Shown: one piece after another, positions 53,319 through 64,000 of the stretch
How the letters are laid out: each line of letters begins with the position of its first letter
How positions within the stretch are numbered: the stretch's first letter is position 1
Assembly: GCA_032164295.1 (NCBI GenBank)
Contig: JAJHTX010000002.1
Location: 3,720,001 to 3,784,000, forward strand
DNA length: 64,000 nt
DNA from: Inonotus obliquus
Lineage: Eukaryota; Basidiomycota; Agaricomycetes; Hymenochaetales; Hymenochaetaceae
Direction of reading: 5' to 3'
The notes under the pieces: generated by a model
The model's input: only the letters and a program-made list of their open reading frames with translations
Told to the model about the DNA's origin: nothing
Database searches by the model: none
Made by a program: the position numbers and the translations under genes

Positions 53319-56300
53319 CTACTGGTCTTCTCGTGTACTGATTTCTTTGATTCCAAGCTGTTCAAATGCCTTTCGCAGCTCCTCACGACGTCGGAGCTTG
53401 TTTAGCTTCGACGTCGTGGGGATTTCCTTATCGTACCGCTTCAGTTTCTCAAGCAGGAGGCGGAGACTCTCAGACGACATGGTATCAAGTCTCTCGGTGT
53501 TGGACTCGATTTCAATCCCATCCAACATCCTTTCCTTTTCCTTCCACTTCTCGTCTCGCTCCAGATCTTTACGTCGTTTCGTGAGTACCTGCTCCTCATT
53601 CTCGTCTGTGATCTCACGAAGGTGCTTCCTTTCAAGCCCCTTTTCCTGCTTCAAACGTGCTTCCTTCATCAAAAAAGCGTTGTTTTCTGGCCCGGTGAGT
53701 ATTGTATCTCGAAATTCTGCTGTTTTATTTCTTTTGAACCGGTAGATCGCATTGAACAGGTCCAATGAACCGGTAGGGTTCTTTCGAGAGAACACGCGCC
53801 AGGCACCGAGTGCCCCTTCGTTGGCATCGTTTGTTGTAGGGATCCATGCCAGCTCACGTTCAGCTTCTGTAAGTGCCGCAATTTCTCCGTCATCCTTAAA
53901 CTCGGCGCTGAACCTTTCCCAGGTTGTGAGAGCACCCTCAAGGAATGCTATAAAGAGCTCCTTGAGGTGGGGAATTTGTGGAGATAGAGTGTGGATTGCG
54001 CAGATTGCATCTGCGCAATCCCACTCTTCCCGTCCCGTCAGTGTTGCTTCCTTCGGTTTTGCGGATGGCGAAAGAATGACGTGTGGCTCATTAATGAGCT
54101 TTTTGACGTGAGTTCGCAGCTTCTCGTGCAGAGGCCCCAGTTCTAATGCATTGAGGTGCTCCAGTCCTTTACCGCGGACCGAGGCAAAGTAAGGTATCGA
54201 AATGGCTTCGTGGTAAAGGGCCAATACTGCCAACTCTGTCAGTGTTGGCAAGTCATGTAAGCCCTTCCAAACATTTTCCTCCATGTGATTGAAATGACGT
54301 TTTGTCTTGAAGTCTCGAATATAGCACATGAAGTCAGTGTAGAATTCGAGGTGAGCAAGGGTTTCTGAAGCCGCATCGAGGTACGAGGAATATCGTGTGT
54401 TCGAGGTATCTGGGTACGTCCCAGTAGTTCTGAGTTTCTTTCTCCGGTACGTCCTAAATACTTCGTGGTACCCCTTCTTATCGTCCGCATTATTCAATAG
54501 GCTCCCCATCAACCCCAGAAGCTTTATGGCCCCGCCCTGAGTCTCGTTTCGCGCCCGATGCACAACGGCATCCACAGAAACACTTTGTTGTTGCTGTTGT
54601 TGCTGTTGTTGCTGTTGCAGCGGCAGCATCAGAGCATCGGCTTTGCGTTCCGTATTGTCCATGGTCTCATCAGTAGCATCTGCATTCTGTCCGATAGTAT
54701 CGAGGACGGCAGCGTTGTCCTTGTTCGCAAGGGGTACAGGTGAGGTGTCCAGGTCTTTCCACTTTTCCCTCATCGCTAAGTCCCCGCCCTTTACTGAATT
54801 CAGCTCCTTATGCATTCCACAACCGGCCCAAACCCACATCCTCATCTTCCGCTTCTCCAAGTCAGACAGACTCTCGAGTCCTTCAGGAGCGAGGGAGTTA
54901 TATACATCTGTAAGTATCGTGTCTTCTGATTTTTTCTTTTCTTCTTCGCTCAATGAATCCCATGCCTCTTGACCATTGTTTGCTTCAATAAATGCGCGTC
55001 TAGCTTCGTCGATGATTTTCACCTGGTCTTCTATGGGCTTCGAATGTAGGCATCGTTCTCCAACTCCGCGTATCATAAGTGATTCCTTCCACTCTCCTAA
55101 TTTTTTGTGCTTCGCTTTCTGGTCTTCGGCATGGTCTCCATGGGACCCTACATATTTCATGGCAATAGACGCTTCAGTGAGCGGCTGGCATGCGGTACTG
55201 TAGGTGTTAGCCAGTGGGCTATTGTTGAACACCTCGATTGCATCGCGAAGACCCTGAACAAAGGTCTTTGTCTGCGTTTCTGCTTTGTGGTTCGCAGAGC
55301 GCTCCACTTGCAGAAAGCGGACCTTTTTTTTGGTATTACGCACGACTTGACCCAGCTCCTTCGTCTCGAATGTCTCCACCTCCAAGTTAATATTAGACGA
55401 CTCATAGTTCAAACTTCTATGAGTCGTCCCATCCCCTCCACTTGTCAAAGCTTTGTAAAGTGAGTTCCAACATCAAACTTATTAAAATAACTTGGTACTT
55501 ACATGGTGTGCGCACCAAATCATATCCAAGTTGTATTTTAGTCATCAGATCGATCTCTGCTGCGATTCTGCCAGCAGTGTGCCCTGAGAGCGCTCTTGAC
55601 TTCATCTTGTAGCGGCTTGGACCAAGGAGAGGGCAAACAAGTTGAACAAAAGCGTTCATAGCCAACCCTACATTCGCAGCGGGCATTCCCAGCTCCATGA
55701 ATCGAAAGCAAATATTCCGGGCATCGCGAGTGTATGCTCCTTTGGCAGTGAGCCGTAAACACTTAATGACATTGCTTCTGATATTTTCTAGCTTCCTTAT
55801 GCATTTCCTCGCTCGAACAAGTTGGTATCGTTTCGTCTGATTCATCTTGCGCGATTCCTCAAGGGCATTTTGTAAGTTTGCTGCAGTGCTCGTTGCAGTG
55901 GACATACTATTCAGTAGCACAGAGTTCTGACTCTGTGCTACTGAATAGTATGTCCAGCTTGCCTGTACTTGTACTTTCGAATTATCGAGCTGGCGAGTTA
56001 ACAAGTCCAATTGAGATCGAAGGAGGCTCTGAGCGTCTCGACTACCGGAAAGTGCTCCTGTAAGTGTAGAAACTTCATTTTTCAATGATTTATTCATTGC
56101 CTTTGTGTCCTTTAGTATCTTGTGAGTGCGGTGGGCCATTTTCTGAGAGTTGAAGTACAAGTTCATGTACTTTTGCGTTCTTGCTCTGGACGCTCGTAGC
56201 TGGCGTGTAATTCGTAAGTTCTTGCTTGTTTGTGCCTTCAACTCAGCCTCCAGGGACTCGACAGTCTTCCTGAGAGAAAGGACGATTTCTTGAGATCTCA

Positions 56301-56517
56301 AGGCGCTACGTCTGGCCTGCTAGATGACAAGTGAGTATTTTCGTACGTTGGTAAGATTTCCTTCGGTTCTTACTCCGATACCACGGTCATTACTTCCTGA
56401 TGTCCTATTCTCTGAGGTGGGGGCATTTTCTGCATTCGTCTTATCCCCGAATGGTATGCGCGGATAGGTACCCAGATTTTGAAGTCGACTCTGTTTGTAA
56501 GTCGTTTTCTTTGTCAT
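53319..56517 (-). CDS. Transposase-like protein of an agaricomycete transposon family
   Basis: Exons (minus): 56517-56374, 56319-55503, 55450-53319; introns of 54 and 52 nt (GT-AG); 1030 residues. Residues 1-48 are basic and polar; about 50-210 is coiled coil (SLRKTVESLEAELKAQ). The C-terminal two thirds resemble a protein family that I recall as abundant in Agaricomycetes, with the conserved blocks WAGCGMHKELNSVKGG (Cys and His near 531 and 534), LANKDNAAVL (Asp near 565), TYPDTSNTRY and TNDANEGALG (Glu near 865), compatible with an interrupted DDE nuclease. A Gln run encoded by CAG/CAA repeats (about 54586-54620) lies between. Its position between matching inverted repeats supports a transposase role. 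No stop or frameshift found. Confidence 0.65.
55899..55956. repeat. Perfect 27-bp inverted repeat inside the transposase gene
   Basis: Arms 55899-55925 and 55930-55956, loop TCTG. Both strands encode a similar peptide around WTYYSVAQS and SVLLNSMS. It lies in exon 2. Confidence 0.9.
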
Positions 56518-57100
56518 TCTTTCTACAAAAAGCTCAATTTATCTTCTAAGAGCTCAGATGTAGCAGTAAATTACCTTTTTGAATTGCTATGAGGCCTTAT
56601 TTACACCCTGGAAGGCAAGGTCGACCCTATTCATTGAAAATTCAACCATCGGTTCTCCCGATCACGTGACAGGTTTATATACTTTTCGGCTAAGAAGCAC
56701 AACTCGCTGATAAATACCCAGCCTGGTACATAACATCTTATAACTCTTCCACACATCCAAAAATCATCCTTTTTTTTGTATTTATGATGTATCACACATG
56801 GCTTATACAATCCTATGGAGCCGGATTTTTTTTTTTTTCGTCCTTGTCCTGAAGATCTATTCATTATTTCACAAACTATGGAGCAATCTGAAAATCTAAG
56901 ACCATAGAAATGTAGAAACACATATAAAAATGCTTTGTACAAAACACCAGAGAAATCTATGGACTGAGGAGCAAGTTATAAGACGGTCGAGTAATGCACA
57001 CTTTTACTGTAAATGCAGTTGAAACTCCGACACAGGCGACGCTAGCCGAGACCGTGGGAGGACGCGAGTTGGACTTGGGCATTGCCGACCCCCAAAAACC

Positions 57101-57794
57101 TCATCCTTTTGCGGCCAGGTTCAGGAAGGAAGATGTGAGTTTATTGTAACTCATCTCTCAGCGGAATCAATTTAAGGGCTACTTTTCTAAGTGCAACCAT
57201 AAACAGCTACAATCCCTCCTAATTTGATGACCTTGCCTGTCCTCCCTCGCCGCAGCATAGGAACGATCTTCCTGCTAAGATCTTGGCCCCTGAAGAGGCA
57301 GGCAGAAGAACCATCCGTGCGAAAAGGTTAGGACATTCCGCGTCCAGAAGTTGAGATGCCCACCTTCACGGTTCATCTAATCTGAAACTTCAGTCCTGGC
57401 ATTGTGACGGGGTTCTGTCTCTAACTGAAACCCCTAACCTAGTAAAGGCCACTAGGTCAAGTCCAAACCTTGGTCGTCATGCGTGCTCGTCAGTATGCCC
57501 AAGGGGTTTATATCCATGTCTTCCGAGAAAGGTTCACTCTCTATTCTATTCTCGGACTGAATCGAATGCATATATTCTTGGAGGTCTCTTCTCATCGATC
57601 GAAAGCACGCTCATGACTTCCTAAATAAGAGAGATAGTCCGCCCCCCCCCCCCCCCCCTCTCTTCACCCGGCGCGTGCGAACGATTCAGTTGCACAAGCA
57701 TAAATAACATCTCTCAACAAGGTTGTTATTTAGGGCACTCCTATCTCTCAGATTCCGCTCGGTAGTCGGGAACTCGAAGGACAAGCTTAATAAG
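57101..57794. other. Intergenic, with a 17-bp C run
   Basis: Between the TIR element and the FAD monooxygenase gene. C17 at 57642-57658 is the only notable feature; no gene recognised. Confidence 0.6.
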
Positions 57795-59452
57795 ATGGCT
57801 AGCGCAGAGACGAATGAAAACAAGAGACCACTAAAGGTAGTTATAATTGGGGGTGGGATGTGCGGCCTAGCTGCCGCTATTGGATTGACGAGGGCTGGTG
57901 TGGACGTTGACATCTATGAGTCTGCTGTGAGTCGTCTTCTCCTTCTGATCAACTTGAGGAATCGTCTCTTACAACGATGCTGCAGGCAAAGTTGGGTGAA
58001 ATTGGTGCAGGAGTCGGTCTTGGTAAGTCGATTACTCCCCAAATTTTATACTTGCTGTTGAGATCAAGGGGTGGCCCACCACAGGTCCAAATGATATTCC
58101 GGTCCTTAAAGAGCTCGGTATTCTCGACGAAGCCACCAATGCATTACGCCCGGAAGTGCTTTCCTCACGTCGTTACCTATTTGGTACCGGAGAGAAGGAG
58201 ATAATATATGATGTACGTCCCATGTGGAGTAGTATGCTCTGTACTGAAATAAATAATCTATATGTCAGCGTCCTGTCTCCTCCGAAGACTATGGTTTAAA
58301 CATCCACAGGTATCGGCGCCTTGAAAAATCGCACACCTGATTTTCTAAATTTATGTACAGGGCGGTGTTCCTCGAGGCTCTTGTCCACCTCATTGAACCA
58401 ACGAGAGTCCATTGTAACAAGCGCTTCACGGGTCTTCGAGCCATTTCCTCACAGCGCACACAGATCTTCTTCGCTGACGGAACTTCTACCGAGGCCGACG
58501 TGGTTGTCGGCGCAGATGGCGTTCGTTCCGCCGTCCGAACATACGTATTGGAAGGAGAGGAACAAACGGCCAATGGTGTTGTGAATGGTAGCCATGAGCA
58601 TGAAGATGAAGATATGGAGTTGAAGAAAGCGCCGAGGTCAAAGATTTTACGTGCAAAGTTCACGAATCATACCGCCTATCGTGGACTCGTCCCCGTCGAA
58701 CGGCTGAAGAATGCTGGGTGCAAGATTGACTTGAGCGAACGGCTTCACTGCTTCATTGGGGATTGCAAGGTGCGTATGTTCATTCGTCTATTTTGTCTAT
58801 TCACCAGCACTGACCTGGTTGTTCTTAGCATGTTCTCACATTCCCCATCAAAGAGAATACGGTCATCAACGTGGTTGCATTCGCATGCGACTATTCCGTT
58901 CCCTGGGGTGGAAAGCCCCTCCCTCCTGGTACACCATGGGTTACACCACGAAGCAGAGAAGAGCTCCTCTCGCAGTATGAAGGATGGTCCGAGGACGTTC
59001 TTCTCCTACTCGGATGCATAGATAATCCGAGAGTGTGGTCCATACATGCCATAGACCCGCCATTGGAGAGTTATGTGAGAGGAAGAGTTGCTTTGGCGGG
59101 AGACGCAGCACACGCGATGTTACCATACTTAGGTGCAGGAGCGGGTCAAGCACACGAAGACGCTTTGGTTCTTGTTAAGCTTTTGACACATCCTAGTACG
59201 AATACGGGGAACATTGAAGAAGTTCTCAAGGCATACGACTCCGTGCGTCGTCCGCGTGCGAATATGGTGCTTACGTGGAGCACGTTAATGGGATTGATTT
59301 ATGACTCACTTGGTCCAAGCGGAACGAGTAAGGAAGGGATCAAGAAGGATTTGGAAGGGAAGTGGGATGAGGTGTGGTATTATGATGTTTTGAAGGATGT
59401 TGATAGAGCTGTTTCGAGTCTTGAGGAGGCCGGAGTGTTCCAATTCATGTAG
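57795..59452 (+). CDS. FAD-dependent monooxygenase (salicylate-hydroxylase-like)
   Basis: Flavoprotein aromatic hydroxylase family, using FAD and NAD(P)H to hydroxylate a small aromatic compound; substrate unknown. Exons 57795-57926, 57986-58022, 58085-58212, 58269-58309, 58361-58769, 58829-59452; 456 residues. FAD-binding GGGMCG (residues 19-24) lies in a Rossmann start; the DG motif VVVGADGVRS is near 160-168; the second FAD motif GRVALAGDAAHAM has Asp341. AKLGEIGAGVGLGPND is the usual block after the first exon. No membrane helix or signal peptide, so probably cytosolic. Exon 2 is 37 nt and exon 4 is 41 nt; all introns are GT-AG. The ATG at 57795 puts the dinucleotide fold near residue 15 as expected. 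Confidence 0.92.
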
Positions 59453-60693
59453 TCTAAACACATGATGAGGGCCTGCAGGCCGTGAAGGAGATGAGGAGAG
59501 GATGAGCGGGAGGGTAAATAAAATTCCATCGAGACATACAAAGTAAAAACGGAACGGACAAAACATAGGATATGGGCGTGTGTACATCCAACTGGGTAAT
59601 GTGAATGTGACGTTGAATTTTCCGGGATTGGTGTCGAGTGTGCACAATGTGTGGCCTTTCCCGCGGTTCTCAGGTAGATGGGACAGGGTTACATGAGATT
59701 GACCAAAATATTAACTTTCCGTATAAAGTTTCCCTGTCCCTATTGCCCTTCGAGGTAAAACTGGCTCCGTGTCAAAGTCGTATAAAAAAATAAGTGTGCC
59801 ACCTTACCAAGTCGATCCACCCACAGATCAAACCGAAATCTCTGGACCGTTTCGGGCCGACGTGAATTACATAATCGAAGATTGAAAAAAAATCAGAGAC
59901 GAATCGTCTTCGCAGATGGAAGAGCTAGTCGTATTTTATCACTGATCACTGTTAGAGGATATAATTTCAGACAATTTTCACCTTACTTACTTTTCCAGCT
60001 AAGCAGAGTAGAAATAGAATTGCGATCGGCCACTGGCAGAAGGAGCAAGTTAACGCAGCCTGAGGCTGATGATTGATCAGCGTTGGCCATCCTTCTGCGT
60101 CTGACTCCTCTATCTACATTGTTTGCAGCCTGAGATTCAGCACACCGAATGTCTCTAACGAGAGTCAACATCCAAACCTATGTTGGAATTCACCGCTACA
60201 CTGCAGGGCACAGCGCACAGCAGGTCAGGCTAATTGTACCCAATACTACGCTAAGCGAACGAAGTTTAGAGCCGCCTAACCCTCATCTCACCCAGTGGTT
60301 CTGTTGGAAAACGGGCTTGATGGTAAGGGATATAAATCGTAAGTCCATTTCTTTGACTCTTTCTTTTCCTGATTATAGTATTCCTGGACTCATTCGACAA
60401 AGCTATTACACATTTCTTTACTCTTCGGGTTGAGACAGTTTCAAGTTCTGTACTAGACTGAAAACAGAAAACCGTAACGAGCAACAGAGGGTCGGTTGCA
60501 TCCTACAGACTTTTTGCAACACTCTTGCAGCTTCAACGCTTGCAGTGAGTATGCAGCATGCGATTATATAGTTTGTCCGTATTTATTTGCACTCAAACGT
60601 GGTCTTAGTATCTCACGATCACGCGCCGCGAAGGACCTCGGCTCGAGGCTTCCGGTGGCACCTTCTTTGAACTTTAGTTCTTCAAGACACACA
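59453..60693. other. Intergenic, no gene recognised
   Basis: Small frames only on both strands; presumed 3' flank of the monooxygenase gene and promoter of the RsfS-domain gene. Confidence 0.5.
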
Positions 60694-61460
60694 ATGCTCA
60701 GACCAGCGCGGCCTTGGAGGACCATTGCTGAAGTTTGTAGAGGTGCAAGAAGAGTGTTAAGCTCGTCCGCTACAAGCAATCCGAGGCCTTGGTTCGTGGA
60801 CCAAGATTTTACTCAGACGCGACAGCCTCCGCCTCACTTTTCCTTCCAGGCTGGTCTATACGAAAAGCCACTGCCACCCGACTTGCCGACTTGCCTCGTG
60901 TCTCTTTATTCTGAGCTATCAGAGTCGCCTCATCTTGAGAGGGGGAGCGTAGAAGTACGTCCTCCACCACCCACCGAACCGGGTCCACCTCTGCCCAATT
61001 CCATACCCAGAGGGAAGCGACAGAGGGGGCGTACAGAATTTGGCTTGGGAGTCCCCGATTTGAGTGGCGGTCTGTGGAGATGGATTTTGGTCGCCCAGGT
61101 ACGTGAAGCATTTTGAAATGTGCACTTCAGGGCACTGATGTGGATACACGTTGATCAGGTAAAGGATGGAACCGAGAATCGTGGTGCAATTGAGTCTGTC
61201 ATGCGAATTGTACGAAGAACGGTAAGCATCCAGGCTTCCTTAATTTATTCTCGGCCTCCATCGCGACCTATATTGATTTTTTCCTCTGCTAGTTGCTCAA
61301 ATCCGAGCCTCCATTGGTTCTCCCTCCGAACAGGAAACACCGAGTGCAAGATGGGTGGGGGATGCTTGATGCCGGCGATTTTGCAGTCCACGTTTTAAGC
61401 CGTTCCGCTCGAGAAAAGTACTTCCCACCGAGTTCCGAAGCGCGACGTTGGCAGTGGTAA
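60694..61460 (+). CDS. Mitochondrial RsfS/Iojap-domain protein
   Basis: Exons 60694-61098, 61159-61221, 61293-61460; 211 residues; introns of 60 and 71 nt. The first about 28 residues (MLRPARPWRTIAEVCRGARR...) are basic and lack acidic residues early on, as in a mitochondrial presequence. The C-terminal part has the RsfS pattern: LWRWILVAQVKDGTENRGAIESVMRIVRRT, then GWGMLDAGDFAVHVLSRSAREKYF. RsfS proteins bind the large ribosomal subunit (uL14); in yeast the domain is the N-terminal half of Atp25. Here the protein stops right after it, so the second half of Atp25 is absent. The middle region is Pro-rich. Domain call from motif recall. Confidence 0.72.
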
Positions 61461-63183
61461 ACATACTATTATTGAGGATCAAGAGCTTCTCAACAGATAG
61501 AGTTTTTACTCCACATCTCACGAACAGACATACAACGGCCATTTCCGATGTGCATTACGAGAGTCGCATTACGAGAGTCCAAAAATCTTCAGCTCAGTTC
61601 TTCTCATGCAATATGAACTATCGGGTGCAGCACAAGTCCTGACTTGGATCGTTTACGACATTCGCATGGAGCCCGCTCCTCTTTCTGATGGAACTGCAGC
61701 GAGCGGATGCTCATCTTGCTACTCTCTGGAATTTTCTATCCCGCTCTCACCCCTTTTACCGGTTACTTGGCAGCCCTCGTCTAAGAATTGCATTGACGAT
61801 CGGTCGGTAGATCAATGCCTTTTCCTGCAGTCCTGCGGCGTTCACACGTAGCCAGGTGTCGGGAATTCTTTATCTTCTCTGGGCGCTTCGTTTCGACTCA
61901 ATCTGGTACGGCTAGAATCGATTGCGGAAATCGGTGCTGCTAGCGTCAGCAGATCAGTGCGAAGTCCTCTGTCAACCGCCCAATGGGCCCAAGTTATATA
62001 TGATACTACATCATGGGCATTGAAATTTTCGTCGCTCAGAACGCATCATTCAGAGAGAGAATTTGCATTCGCTCGTCGTCCGCGCTTGGAACACGTTCAA
62101 GATTAAGGTTCTTTGATCCTGCTTTGAAGGTCAGACGGCAAGGAATGACGCTGCTTCTGTGAACTTTGTCTAAGATTGTCTGCATGTGGGAGCAAGGGAT
62201 GGAGTGTTGACGGTCAGGCGACAGAGTTACAGGTATTCTGATGGTACTTACCTCGGTTACTTTTCATCAGGAAGGCAGCCAGTTATGTCAAACTCCGGAG
62301 TGTGGTATCGTCGTTTTCGACACGCACGCTATGGCCCATGGGTAGTGTACTCCCAAGGGCAGGAGGTGATTAATTTACACTTGCCCGCGGAGGTGTCGTA
62401 AAGTCGACTATATCCGCGCTAAGCACTTTTGATTGTAATGGTGCCGCGACGGACAATTCGATGTCTCGTAATTCGGGTAGACGCGATAGAGCTTCTGCGC
62501 CGAGACGAAGAGACCATGGGGTGCTTGGAGCTCTCAAACTGTAGAGTGAATTAGGGGTGCTCTTTCCTGGACGTCCACGTCAATTGACGTTAATGCTGTC
62601 TGCATGGCCATTGACTGTTTTTACACATTTACCCCCAGCTTCCTCCGTTTCACGCGGTCCGTGTATCGGATGCGACACTGGCGTCAGTACAATGGTGATC
62701 CAATCAGCTTTGTACTCGTTCTTGTTCGTGTTTGGCACCCCAAGCGCTTCGGCCGCGGCTTGGCCGTAAAAGTGAGAAGAGACCGGGAGGGAAAGGGCCA
62801 GCAGGCGCGGCCTAGGATTTACGATGCTATCAAGGAGAGATCAGTAGAAGGGAACAGACGGAAAGGGCTGGAGAGTGAAAGGAAGATTCAGAGAGAACGC
62901 GTAGTTATGCGAGCGGCTGTTTAAATCACAATATCCGCCGGCCGGAGAGAGGAAATGCCCTGGATTTTCCAACGCATGGGTGCAACCGCATGGCACGTGC
63001 AGCATTTCTTCCATATAAGTTCGCCTTTTACATCTTTAGAGGCACTGGCCATTTGGCGCCTTTTCATTTCTGTCCACGCCTTGGTGGCCTGGCCTAATCG
63101 GCTGGAACATTAATAAGGACACGACTGCTGCTTAGCCCGGCTTACAGCTTCCCGTTCCCACCTCCCGTCTTACGCGATGTGCA
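61461..63183. other. Intergenic, no gene recognised
   Basis: The frame 62604-62924 (plus) is basic, without a domain, and lacks a convincing gene structure. Probably promoter of the next gene. Confidence 0.45.
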
Positions 63184-64000
63184 ATGGCAGACGAGCTTCG
63201 CCCTGCTAACTCTGCCGGACCCGGCCACTCGTCACCACGGGTTAAGAAACGACAAAGACAAAAGACGAACCAGCAAAAGAGACAACACGCTCACGATGCT
63301 CTGATTGCGTTTGAACAGGTATGTATTTAATCATGATTTCGATTTTACTATCAGCACGGCCACTGTATAATCTGTCCATTTGCTGAAGACTTTTTTTTGC
63401 ATAGAATCGATCCTTTGGTAATGCGTTCAGAGCTTGGCTTGCGCATGTAGAAGAGGTACTCTCGGCGGAAGAACTGAGATCGGCATACAAATTCACAAGG
63501 GCCTTGAGAACATTTAGCTCGAGAGGGTCTGGTAAGCCAACGTCTGTTTGCGTGGAAATATTTCTTTTAATAGTCATCCTTGTTCTCCATATAGGTGAAC
63601 CCGACTACCCAGAAACGGCACGGATCTCAGCCGAAACGCTTGCGAGCTGGGTGGACGACCTGGCGTGGTCATTGAACGGTGAGTTGAGTTATAATGTTGT
63701 GGCTGATGTGACATGTTATAACAATGGAATTTTGTAGTTAAATTTACGGTTAACGAGAATGCGGGGAAAGAAAAGACGCCGACTGCCCGGATCGGTTGTA
63801 ATTTCCGGTCATTGATCGAGTTCCTTGGGCGAACCCACGCGTTCGGGCAGGAAGACGTGAGCTACTTGCAGGACGAATGCAGGGCACTCGAGGTTGACCT
63901 AAGCCGAACTGCACGTGTGAATCGAATCATGGAGGAGTATACTGTGTATATACAGGAAGCATATTTCGATACTGGACGGACTGTCGACGAGACGTACCAG
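63184..64000 (+). CDS. Unidentified gene, 5' part
   Basis: Exons 63184-63318, 63405-63531, 63595-63678 and 63738 to the window end stay in frame for 203 residues. The N terminus is basic (PRVKKRQRQKTNQQKRQ), possibly a nuclear signal. Then follow helical segments (NAFRAWLAHVEEVLSAEELRSAY; ETLASWVDDLAWSL) and TARIGCNFRSLIEFLGRTHAFG. Introns are GT-AG (86, 63 and 59 nt). I do not recognise a family; it could be a basidiomycete-specific protein. It is cut off by the window edge. Confidence 0.6.

Larger units (their letters stand above)
51942..57095 (-). mobile_element. Large TIR DNA-transposon-like element
   Basis: Left end TTGGGGGTCGGCAAATCCCA and the reverse complement of the right end (TTGGGGGTCGGCAATGCCCA) match, with partial similarity continuing for about 12 more bases; both sides then share CATTTACAGTAAAA about 60-90 bp inward. 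Flanks AAACC (51937-51941 and 57096-57100) look like a 5-bp TSD. Between them lie a 1030-residue transposase-like gene and a fragment of a host-type membrane protein gene. Near-palindromic motifs (GTACTTCGAGTAC, CGAAGTACG) at 52210-52245 may be subterminal binding sites. Class not settled. Confidence 0.65.

Noticed and set aside
62604..62924. Basic 106-codon frame
   Set aside because: Arg/Lys-rich low complexity, no domain, no splice support.
1..64000. CRISPR arrays, bacterial operons, rRNA or tRNA genes
   Set aside because: The sequence is fungal nuclear DNA; the direct repeats seen are LTRs or pairs inside LTRs, and no cloverleaf or rRNA segment was recognised by eye.

Overview
The window is nuclear DNA of a filamentous fungus, most likely an agaricomycete (mushroom-type) basidiomycete. 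The genes carry many 45-100 nt introns with GT-AG borders and short exons. The repeats are chromodomain Ty3/gypsy elements and a transposase-like family that I recall as common in Agaricomycetes. Species cannot be told from the sequence. All exon models below were read by eye from splice signals and frame, and each complete model totals a multiple of three.

Left arm (about 1-17.6 kb): a compact host block. It holds a GCIP/cyclin-D1-binding-like gene (-), the tRNA-splicing endonuclease subunit SEN34 (+), a GDSL esterase of the isoamyl-acetate hydrolase (IAH1) type (-), a Cdc25/Mih1 phosphatase (-), an EI24-domain ER membrane protein (+) and an SHR3-type permease chaperone (-). Right arm (57.1-64 kb): an FAD monooxygenase (+), a short mitochondrial RsfS-domain protein (+) and the 5' part of an unidentified gene running off the end (+).

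Centre (17.6-57.1 kb): a transposon nest whose layers can be ordered by target-site duplications. A minus-strand LTR fragment (family C, 17591) was hit by an LTR of family B (17782-30637, TSD GATGG). That LTR was in turn hit by a complete 11.3-kb chromovirus-like element, A (18081-29349, TSD ACGGG, apparently identical 1455-bp LTRs). Element D (30653-38531) follows; it has mismatched LTRs, no TSD, and an E-family solo LTR in its pol. A decayed pol (38532-41.3 kb), two more C-family solo LTRs (TSDs ACGAG, ATGCG), a diverged E LTR and the tail of a Tc1/mariner transposase come next. Then an E LTR is split by a young, intact element F (44479-50878, minus strand, TSD GTACC, identical 407-bp LTRs). 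A 5.15-kb TIR element (51942-57095) carries a 1030-residue transposase-like gene and a host gene fragment.

The most unusual object is element A. Its LTR encodes a CxxC protein in U3, and the LTR it landed in (B) has a related ORF at the same place. The predicted mRNA leader of about 2.54 kb contains no ATG in any forward frame, yet it holds two long open frames with no methionine codon, the longer one with a membrane segment. A membrane-anchored acidic ORF, apparently spliced, sits between pol and the 3' LTR. The predicted first 11 nt of its RNA are perfectly complementary to its primer-binding site, and elements D and F show the same arrangement with a different 11-mer, pointing to Tf1-like self-priming. 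In two LTR families the leader also contains an apparent intron whose donor and acceptor each end a copy of one direct repeat.
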